A stretch of DNA of 18,092 nucleotides, taken from positions 1 to 18,092 of the forward strand of contig DASUTB010000075.1 of the NCBI GenBank assembly GCA_036374835.1. Reading direction: 5' to 3'. Each line of letters starts with the position of its first letter. Position 1 is the stretch's first letter. The stretch comes from DASUTB01 sp036374835 (GTDB lineage Bacteria; Actinomycetota; Actinomycetes; Jiangellales; Jiangellaceae). Positions 12,823-18,092 of this stretch are shown here, one piece after another. A model generated the notes under the pieces. That model made no database searches and was not told the origin of the DNA. It saw only the letters and a list, made by a program, of their open reading frames with translations. The translations under genes were made by a program, and so were the position numbers.

Positions 12823-14184
12823 ATGCGCAGACACACCCGTTGGTCGATCGTCCTCATCTCGGCCGGACTTCTTCTCGGCTCGACGCTGCAGGCGGCGGCC
12901 GAGCACGAGGATCGTCCGCGGACCAACAACCTGCACCCGATGGGGCACATCGAGGAACCCGCGAGCCTCCTCAATCCGGAGATCGCCAATCCGAACGTCC
13001 ACACCGACATGGCCTTCTGGGGCAAGTACGCCATCCAGGGGAGCTGGTTCGGCTTCAACATCCGTGACATCAAGGCGCCCGGCAATCCCAAGCCGGTTTC
13101 GTCCACCAGCTGTCAGGGCGACCAGGGCGACGTAGTGGTCTGGGACGACATCGTCGTGCGGTCGTGGAACACTCCCGCGTCGATGGGGCTGACGTGCGAC
13201 GGCCAGCCGGTCCCCGAGGGGTTCGAAGGCCTGCACGTCTTCGACATCAGCGACAAGAGTGACCCGGAGCTCGTGGGCTCGGTCGAGCTCAGCGCACAGT
13301 CGACCCCGGTCGGCTGCGGGTCACATACCCTGACCGGCGTGCCGGATCTGGCCAACGACCGGCTGCTGATCTACAACAACTCGTCGAGCGGCGCGTGCCC
13401 CTGGATCGACATCGCCGAGGTGCCGTTGGGCAATCCGGGCGACGCTGAGCTTGTCCGTCAGGTGCCGACGCAGCGTTCTTGCCACGACACCGGCGTCATT
13501 CTCGGTGATGCCATGCTGGCGGCGTGCGCCGGCGGCAACGGCTTCACCGTGCTCGAGCTCGACCCGAGCAGTCTCGACGATCCGCAGTTCCTCTACTCGA
13601 AGAACGTCAACGAGGACGTCGTGGACGAAGGCGAGGTGAGCATCGGGCACTCCGCGTCGTTCACCTGGGACGGCGAGGTCTTGATCTTCGGTCACGAGCC
13701 CGGTGGCGGCGTCGGAGCACGGTGCCAAGAGGACGACCCCGACAGCCTGAAGTCCGCCTTCTTCTTCGAGGCGAGCAATGGTTCGTTTCTCGGGATGTGG
13801 ACGCTGCCGCGTCCGCAGTCGAACATCGAGAACTGCTCCATTCACGTCTACAACGTGGTGCCCACGAGAAGCGGCCAGGACGTTCTGGTGGTCGGCAACT
13901 ACCAAGCCGGTACCTGGGTTGTGGACTTCACCGACCCGGCGAACGCGGAGGCGCTCGCCTGGAGTGATCCCGACCCGATCCCGGTCGTCCCTGGATCACC
14001 GTTCTGTGACGGCCTCGGCTGCGAGATCGGCGGGGCCTGGTCGTCCTACTGGTACAACAATTTCATCTACGAGACCAACATCACCGAAGGTCTGAACATC
14101 TTCCGGTTCAGCGGGAACGCGCCGGCCGGTGCGCTCCGGCAGTCGCATCTCAACCCGCAGACCCAGGAGTTCACGATCCCGTAG
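12823..14184 (+). CDS. Secreted LVIVD-repeat protein, paralogue 2
   Basis: The 453-residue protein has a signal peptide ending AAA-EHED (cleavage after about residue 26). Repeated segments include GLHVFDISDKSDPELVGSV (136-154) and FTVLELDPSSLDDPQF. It keeps the same anchor residues as its upstream neighbour in the same order: CQGDQGDV (97-104), CGSHT (165-169), CHD (220-222), GHSASFTWDG (275-284), CSIHVYN (338-344), SSYWYNNFIYE and the C-terminal LNPQTQEFTIP. The two are therefore ancient tandem duplicates that have diverged widely between these anchors. AAGGAAGGAG precedes the ATG. It is likely co-transcribed with paralogue 1 unless the hairpin between them terminates. Function is unknown; a structural or binding role at the cell surface is possible. 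Confidence 0.85.
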   Translation: MRRHTRWSIVLISAGLLLGSTLQAAAEHEDRPRTNNLHPMGHIEEPASLLNPEIANPNVHTDMAFWGKYAIQGSWFGFNIRDIKAPGNPKPVSSTSCQGDQGDVVVWDDIVVRSWNTPASMGLTCDGQPVPEGFEGLHVFDISDKSDPELVGSVELSAQSTPVGCGSHTLTGVPDLANDRLLIYNNSSSGACPWIDIAEVPLGNPGDAELVRQVPTQRSCHDTGVILGDAMLAACAGGNGFTVLELDPSSLDDPQFLYSKNVNEDVVDEGEVSIGHSASFTWDGEVLIFGHEPGGGVGARCQEDDPDSLKSAFFFEASNGSFLGMWTLPRPQSNIENCSIHVYNVVPTRSGQDVLVVGNYQAGTWVVDFTDPANAEALAWSDPDPIPVVPGSPFCDGLGCEIGGAWSSYWYNNFIYETNITEGLNIFRFSGNAPAGALRQSHLNPQTQEFTIP

Positions 14185-14195
14185 CAACGACCTCG

Positions 14196-14239
14196 GGGTG
14201 ACGGTGGCGGTCGGCCTCGGCCCGCCGTCATCGTCACCC
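14196..14239. terminator. Hairpin terminator after the LVIVD genes
   Basis: GGGTGACG (14196-14203) pairs with CGTCACCC (14232-14239), and an inner GGCGG/CCGCC stem extends it across an asymmetric internal loop. It begins 12 bases after the stop of paralogue 2 and separates it from the convergent SnoaL-like gene. Confidence 0.55.
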
Positions 14240-14318
14240 TCTATCACGTGCTGCCGGGCGACCCTGGGATCCGACTGCCCGGTCCAACGGGAGCTGAGTA
14301 CAACGGTTGCCGTTTGAC

Positions 14319-14711
14319 TTACTGGCCCCACTCTTCCGGCGGCTCGTGGCGCCCTTCCAGGAAGTGCCAGTATTCGCGGAGACGGCGGCACTGCCAATCC
14401 TGTGTGAAGTCCAGCAGCAGGCACCCGGCGAGAGTGACCTCCTGGCCGCCGACCTTCATATTGGTCCAGAACTCGGCCGTGACCCGGTCGCCGTCGACGA
14501 ATGGCCGTCCCATCCGAACCTGGACGTCGTCCTGGGAGGCGGTCACCGACGTCCAGTAGGCGCGCACTCCGTCCTGGCCCTCGTGCGCCGGCTCGACGAT
14601 GTTGTCCCGGTAGGTGGCGTCTGGAGTGAACAAACGGGCCGCAGCCTCGGGGTCCTTGGTCTCCCATGCGACGCGATAGGCCTCGACCCATTCCGTAGCC
14701 GAACTCGGCAT
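14319..14711 (-). CDS. SnoaL-like / NTF2-fold protein
   Basis: This 130-residue cytoplasmic protein has the single-domain NTF2-like layout: an N-terminal helix WVEAYRVAWETKDPEAAARLFTPDATYRD (8-36), the EGQDGVRAYW helix (44-53), then beta strands ending in CRRLREYWHFLEGR (108-121). Members are small cone-shaped proteins acting as isomerases, hydrolases, dehydratases or non-enzymatic ligand binders; the role here cannot be told. GGAGG lies 8 bases before the ATG. It is divergent from the VOC/sigma operon, whose sigma factor carries a SnoaL-like domain of the same fold. A decayed relative of its C-terminus sits at 10890-10970. Confidence 0.87.
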   Translation of the reverse strand: MPSSATEWVEAYRVAWETKDPEAAARLFTPDATYRDNIVEPAHEGQDGVRAYWTSVTASQDDVQVRMGRPFVDGDRVTAEFWTNMKVGGQEVTLAGCLLLDFTQDWQCRRLREYWHFLEGRHEPPEEWGQ

Positions 14712-14916
14712 TTACCTGCCTCCTGCCTGCCATGGCCGGATACACCGGTCCCGACCGCACGTCCGAAAGGGCATCGTTCGTGCACTCTAGCGCCCCGCAT
14801 ACGCCGATCTTGAAAGTGCCTTGGCGCGACCGATGAGTTCGGCGTCCGGCCGCGGTCAGTACTAGCGAATGTGCAATGGGCCGACCTGTGCCCGAAGACC
14901 GGAGGAGGATGTTCAC

Positions 14917-15309
14917 ATGGGGAAGCCAAATCTCGGCGGCATGCTACTTGCGAGCACTGACCCCGACCGGCTGCACGCCTGGTACGCGGCGGCGCTCAAT
15001 CCGACTGAGGACACCAAGATGGACCAGTACCGCGTGCTCAAGTTCGGGGAGTTCTACCTCCTGATCGACAGCCGGGACGACGTCGGGGACCGGAACCCCG
15101 AGCCGGGACGCGTCATCCTCAACTTCGATGTCGACGACGCCCGAGCGGTCGCCGCGCGCATGGAGGAGCTCGGAAGCACGTGGCTGGCCGAGCTCGAGGA
15201 CCGTGACGGCAGCCTGTTCGCCACCGCCATCGACCCCGATGGCAATTACGTGCAGATCATTCAGCTCAGCGACGAGGCCAAGGCCGCGATGGCCGCCGAG
15301 TCGCGCTGA
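14917..15309 (+). CDS. VOC-family protein (glyoxalase/bleomycin-resistance fold), first of pair
   Basis: The 130-residue protein has the two beta-alpha-beta-beta-beta halves of the VOC fold: GGMLLASTDPDRLHAWYAAAL (7-27) opens the first, and VILNFDVDDARAVAARMEELG (66-86) opens the second, ending in IDPDGNYVQIIQL. The position that is often a metal-binding Glu in the last strand is Gln here, so classical glyoxalase-type metal binding is doubtful. It could be a binding protein or an enzyme of unknown substrate. GGAGGAGG with 8 bases spacing fixes ATG 14917. It is the first gene of a tight four-gene operon, 15 bases before a second VOC gene. Confidence 0.87.
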   Translation: MGKPNLGGMLLASTDPDRLHAWYAAALNPTEDTKMDQYRVLKFGEFYLLIDSRDDVGDRNPEPGRVILNFDVDDARAVAARMEELGSTWLAELEDRDGSLFATAIDPDGNYVQIIQLSDEAKAAMAAESR

Positions 15310-15324
15310 CCGAAGGGACGAGAC

Positions 15325-15699
15325 ATGTTCGAGAACACACCGGCGTTCAGCGGCTTCTCGGTCGATGACATAGACGCCGCGAGGAAGTTCTACGGGGAGA
15401 CGCTCGGCGTCCGGGTAACCGACCCAGGCATGGGCCTGCTGGCGCTGGACATCTCCGGCGGGCACGACATCCTGATCTACCCGAAGCCCAATCACACACC
15501 GGCGACGTTCACCATCCTCAACTTCCCGGTGGACGACATCGACGCGGCTGTCGACGAGCTGACCCGGCGCGGCGTCGAGTTCGTGCGCTACGAGGGCTTC
15601 GAGCAGGACGAGAAGGGGATCGTGCGCGGCGGCGACGGTCCGCTGATCGCGTGGTTCACCGACCCGGCGGGCAACGTTCTGTCAGTACTGCAGGAGTAG
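15325..15699 (+). CDS. VOC-family protein, second of pair
   Basis: The 124-residue protein has the VOC pattern: AFSGFSVDDIDAARKFYGETLG (7-28), then ILNFPVDDIDAAVDELTRRGVEF (64-86) and a last strand WFTDPAGNVLSVLQE. As in its neighbour, Gln replaces the usual C-terminal metal-ligand Glu. VDDIDAA recurs in both halves (13-19 and 69-75), a visible trace of the internal duplication that made this fold. It resembles the upstream VOC protein only at fold level, so it is not a recent duplicate. The sigma-factor ribosome site GGAG (15693-15696) lies inside its last codons, so translation of the two is probably coupled. Confidence 0.88.
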   Translation: MFENTPAFSGFSVDDIDAARKFYGETLGVRVTDPGMGLLALDISGGHDILIYPKPNHTPATFTILNFPVDDIDAAVDELTRRGVEFVRYEGFEQDEKGIVRGGDGPLIAWFTDPAGNVLSVLQE

Positions 15700-15703
15700 C
15701 GTC

Positions 15704-16696
15704 GTGCTCGTGACCGAGGCGCCCGCCCGTGAGGACTTCGTCGAAGCCGCCGACCCGTTCCGGCGGGAGCTGCTCGCGCATTGCTACCGGATGCTCGGAT
15801 CGGTGCAGGACGCGGAGGACCTCGTCCAGGAAACGTACTTGCGGGCGTGGCGAGCGTACGACCGGTTCGAGGGACGATCGTCCCTGCGGACCTGGCTGTA
15901 CCGGATCGCGACCAGCGCATGCCTGACCGCGCTGGAGAGCCGCAGCCGGCGCCCGCTCCCTACGGGCCTCGGCGAGCCTTCCGCGACGGCTGACGCCACA
16001 CTCGTCGAGAAACCGGAGGTGCCGTGGCTGGAGCCTATCCCGGACACGGCCGTCGCCGTTGGCGGGTCGGATCCTGCCGCGGCCGTGACGTCGCGGCAGA
16101 GCGTCCGGCTCGCGTTCATCGCAGCCTTGCAGCACCTCCCGCCGCGGCAGCGCGCCGTGCTCGTGCTGCGTGACGTTCTACAGTTCAAGGCCGCCGAAGT
16201 CGCCGAGGCAGTGGGTGTCAGCACCGCGGCGGTGAACAGCCTGTTGCAGCGGGCGCGCACCCAGTTGGACGCGGCGTCGCTGCGTGAGGACGAGATCGGC
16301 GAACCCGATTCGGCCGAACAGCGCGAGCTCCTCGACCGCTATGTCAAGGCGTTTCAGAACTACGACATCCCGGCGATCGTCGAGCTGTTCACGTCTGACG
16401 CGGTGTGGGAGATGCCGCCGTTCACCGCCTGGTATCAGGGCTCGGAGACGATCGGTGAGCTGATCGCCGAGCAGTGCCCGGCCGAGCACTCGGGCGACCA
16501 GGTGTTGGTGCCGACGTCCGCGAACGGGCAACCGGCATTCGGGTTGTATATGCGCGGGGACGACGGTCTGCACCGCGCGTTCCAACTGCAGGTGCTGGAC
16601 GTGACCCCGGCCGGTGTCCGGCACGTCGCGGCCTTCTTCGACACGAGCCTGTTCGAGACGTTCGGCCTGCCGGCAGTGCTGCCGTCCGGCACCTGA
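15704..16696 (+). CDS. ECF sigma factor with C-terminal SnoaL-like domain
   Basis: The 330-residue protein has a sigma-70 region 2 (about 18-83: ELLAHCYRMLGSVQDAEDLVQETYLRAWR), a linker with PWLEPIPD (107-114) and a region 4 (about 133-190: LPPRQRAVLVLRDVLQFKAAEVAEAV, with helix-turn-helix STAAVNSLLQRAR). A SnoaL-like domain (about 205-320) follows. The layout fits ECF sigma factors of the SigG/TIGR02960-like group, in which the C-terminal domain is thought to control activity in place of an anti-sigma factor; no anti-sigma gene is seen here. The start is GTG 15704 with GGAG 7 bases upstream, overlapping the previous gene's 3' end. It probably directs RNA polymerase to its own operon or nearby genes, but the promoter was not identified. 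Confidence 0.9.
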   Translation: MLVTEAPAREDFVEAADPFRRELLAHCYRMLGSVQDAEDLVQETYLRAWRAYDRFEGRSSLRTWLYRIATSACLTALESRSRRPLPTGLGEPSATADATLVEKPEVPWLEPIPDTAVAVGGSDPAAAVTSRQSVRLAFIAALQHLPPRQRAVLVLRDVLQFKAAEVAEAVGVSTAAVNSLLQRARTQLDAASLREDEIGEPDSAEQRELLDRYVKAFQNYDIPAIVELFTSDAVWEMPPFTAWYQGSETIGELIAEQCPAEHSGDQVLVPTSANGQPAFGLYMRGDDGLHRAFQLQVLDVTPAGVRHVAAFFDTSLFETFGLPAVLPSGT

Positions 16697-16710
16697 GCCC
16701 GGGGGCCGTC

Positions 16711-17316
16711 ATGACCGACCGTGCCACCGCAGCACAGATCGGTGGGGTAGCCCTGCTCGAACGCGCAATGGGCTACACGCTGGGAAACCTGAACCTCGTC
16801 ACGCCCGCGGCGCTCGGCAGGCCGACGCCCTGCGCGGGCTGGGACGTGCGGACGCTGCTGGTCCACATGGCCGATTCGCTGGATGTGCTGTGCGACGCCG
16901 CGGATGTCGGAGTCGTCAAGGCCGGTCCGCCTCCACATGAAGGGGCAACGGCCGCCGAGCTTGTCTCTGCCGTTCGCGACCGGGCATGCGGGTTGCTCGC
17001 CGCATGGACCGGCATCGCGAGCCCGGCAACGGTGTCGGTATACGGGCGGTCGCTGTCCAGCGCGATCGTCGCCGGCGCCGGGGCACTCGAGGTCGCGGTA
17101 CACGGGTGGGACGTGGCGCGGGGCTGCGGGCAGGACCGTCCCGTCCCTCCGTCCCTCGCCGAGGAGCTGGGAGAACTCGCGCCGCTGATCGTGACTCGGG
17201 ACGACCGTCCGCACCGTTTCGGCATGCCTGTGGCCGTTGCGCAGGACGCGTCACCAAACGATCGGCTGATGGCCTTCCTGGGACGCAACCCGGCCACAGC
17301 ATTGCTCACTGCCTAG
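16711..17316 (+). CDS. TIGR03086-type MDMPI/DinB-fold metal-binding protein
   Basis: The 201-residue protein has the helical MDMPI N-terminal (DinB-like) fold: LLERAMGYTLGNLNLVTP (15-32), the signature TPCAGWDVRTLLVHMADSLD (39-58) and EVAVHGWDVARG (127-138). His52, Glu127 and His131 are the likely metal ligands. Related proteins include mycothiol-dependent maleylpyruvate isomerase, and many actinobacterial members are probably thiol-linked transferases or isomerases, but the substrate is not known here. It begins 14 bases after the sigma-factor stop and ends the four-gene operon. The GGGGG stretch before ATG 16711 is a modest ribosome site. Confidence 0.85.
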   Translation: MTDRATAAQIGGVALLERAMGYTLGNLNLVTPAALGRPTPCAGWDVRTLLVHMADSLDVLCDAADVGVVKAGPPPHEGATAAELVSAVRDRACGLLAAWTGIASPATVSVYGRSLSSAIVAGAGALEVAVHGWDVARGCGQDRPVPPSLAEELGELAPLIVTRDDRPHRFGMPVAVAQDASPNDRLMAFLGRNPATALLTA

Positions 17317-17430
17317 CGCGGCGGCACCCGCACCTTCGGCCAGCGTGTGCGCATGTGAGGCCAGCACGCGCCGGGCGTCGGCGATCTGATCGTCGCTGAC
17401 CAGGCCGGGCGGGTCGTGCTCCACTCTGCT
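17311..17430 (-). pseudogene. Remnant of a serine/threonine dehydratase C-terminal part
   Basis: Read on the minus strand, this stretch encodes GLVSDDQIADARRVL followed by ASHAHTLAEGAGAAALG. That is the pattern at the end of the catalytic domain of fold-type II PLP threonine dehydratases (VSDEEI...LL...AEGAGAAALAA). The frame carries a TGA just upstream (near 17456), no start, and runs into the opposite-strand end of the TIGR03086 gene, so only about 40 codons survive. Its upstream edge coincides with one arm of the inverted repeat at 17422-17504. No intact dehydratase is in the window. Confidence 0.5.
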
Positions 17431-17717
17431 GGCGGCAACGCTAGCAGGTGATCAAGTACACGTTCCCCTGTCCCCACTCCGCTAGCTCCGCCGCTAGCAG
17501 AGTGCAGTCCTGACGGACCCAGCCAGCACGATGTCAAGACACACGGTCCCTCCGGCTGCTGACCCCGGATTGGCGAGGCACACCCTAGGTGCCGATCGCT
17601 ATGCTCGAGGGCGCGACGCGGTGATGGAGCCGAGTTGCTTCGTGTGCGCCCTACCGGGTTCGTCGAGGTGGTCGCGGACATCCTCATCGCCCACGACGGA
17701 CTCGGCTCGTCCTAGTC
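17317..17717. other. Intergenic region, 401 bases, with decayed coding fragments
   Basis: No intact gene is seen. Besides the dehydratase remnant and inverted repeat, two further short stretches read like protein: minus strand around 17500-17550 (TVCLDIVLAGSVRTALC, then stop), and plus strand 17635-17715 (RVRPTGFVEVVADILIAHDG, ending in TAG). They are too short to name. The region looks like a graveyard of old genes between two active units. Confidence 0.45.
17422..17504. repeat. Imperfect 24-bp inverted repeat, 35-base spacer
   Basis: The arms 17422-17445 and 17481-17504 are reverse complements at 20 of 24 positions. Each begins or ends with GCTAGC on the inner side and CACTCTGC/GCAGAGTG on the outer side. 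It could be a hairpin, a small palindromic element, or the ends of a lost insertion. No target-site duplication was evident. Confidence 0.55.
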
Positions 17718-18092
17718 CTACAGCCAGTGGTTGTCGTGCCGGATCATGAAGTCGGCGCGCTCGCCCGGCGACATCTGAGCGACGTTGACGAGGCCCTCGA
17801 AATAGGCCTCCCGTGGTGCGCCCGGTGCGAACAGGAGCAGCATGGACGCCGGTGCGCCGGACTCGTTGCGGAAGCCGTGGATACCGCCAGGCGGGACGTA
17901 CACGTAGTCGCCGGGCTCGGTGTTGATCCACTCGTCGCCGTTGTAGATCCGGACACTTCCGGTGAGGATGTAGAACGACTCGGAGATCGTCCGGTGGAAG
18001 TGCGGCCCGGGACCCGTCGGCTCGGGGCCCATGTTCCACCGGTAGAGCCCGAGCAGGCCGTCACTGCTCTTGCCAGTGGCCAGGTAGTGCAC
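17718..18092 (-). CDS. Cupin-domain protein, N-terminus cut by window edge
   Basis: The frame is open to the right edge, so the true start lies outside; the visible 124 residues form a complete cupin core. Motif 1 is HFHRTISESFYILTG, with the H-x-H and Glu metal ligands, and motif 2 is GDYVYVPPGGIHGFRN, a textbook G-x5-P-x-G-x2-H-x3-N. It therefore very probably binds a metal ion and may be a small dioxygenase, isomerase or sugar/aromatic-binding cupin; the substrate is unknown. The C-terminus (YFEGLVNVAQMSPGERADFMIRHDN) forms helices. No partner gene is visible within the window; the operon, if any, would continue to the right. Confidence 0.88.
   Translation of the reverse strand: MHYLATGKSSDGLLGLYRWNMGPEPTGPGPHFHRTISESFYILTGSVRIYNGDEWINTEPGDYVYVPPGGIHGFRNESGAPASMLLLFAPGAPREAYFEGLVNVAQMSPGERADFMIRHDNHWL

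Noticed and set aside
17531..17749. Short plus-strand open frame before the cupin gene
   Set aside because: No ribosome site, no motif, low-complexity Ser/Arg/Pro product; it overlaps the cupin 3' end.

Overview
The window looks like chromosomal DNA of a high-GC actinobacterium (Actinomycetota); the genus cannot be fixed from sequence alone. The base is that reading-frame choice follows strong G/C third-position bias, starts are often preceded by GGAGG-type sites, and several families are typical of the group: a Streptomyces subtilisin inhibitor (SSI) homologue, an ECF sigma factor with a SnoaL-like tail, a TIGR03086/MDMPI-type protein and LVIVD-repeat secreted proteins. No rRNA, tRNA, insertion sequence or CRISPR array was seen.

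Layout. (1) 1-2204: the 3' part of a secreted subtilisin-like protease converges on a small SSI-family inhibitor that lacks a signal peptide; a very strong hairpin separates them. (2) 2350-3672: a palindromic operator-like site, then a two-gene operon of an FHA-domain membrane protein and a small coiled-coil protein. Both carry almost the same run of seven-residue repeats (QYxAGRD). This is the best candidate for an undescribed system. (3) 3708-5918: an alpha/beta hydrolase, then an overlapping toxin-antitoxin-like pair (winged-helix plus MNT nucleotidyltransferase, and a HEPN-like protein) behind a repeat-rich promoter. (4) 5934-7968: a DHA2-type drug efflux pump followed by its probable TetR repressor, with tandem GTAA-N3-TTAC sites at the promoter. 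(5) 8157-9583: a GNAT acetyltransferase converging on a second alpha/beta hydrolase.

(6) 9743-10769: a secreted four-cysteine protein with a long, hairpin-rich 5' leader and a strong terminator, facing a conserved one-TM small protein. (7) 10770-11307: mostly empty, but with a clear remnant of a SnoaL-like gene whose intact relative lies at 14319-14711. (8) 11308-14184: two tandem secreted LVIVD-repeat paralogues separated by a hairpin. (9) 14319-17316: a SnoaL-like gene divergent from an operon of two VOC proteins, an ECF sigma factor with a SnoaL-like domain, and an MDMPI-fold protein. (10) 17317-18092: a stretch with decayed coding fragments (including a threonine-dehydratase C-terminus) and an inverted repeat, then a cupin gene cut by the window edge.

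Functional themes that can be supported are protease/inhibitor pairing, sensing and assembly (FHA/repeat operon), toxin-antitoxin, small-molecule efflux and enzymes, and secreted proteins. All functions are by motif reading; no database search was run.
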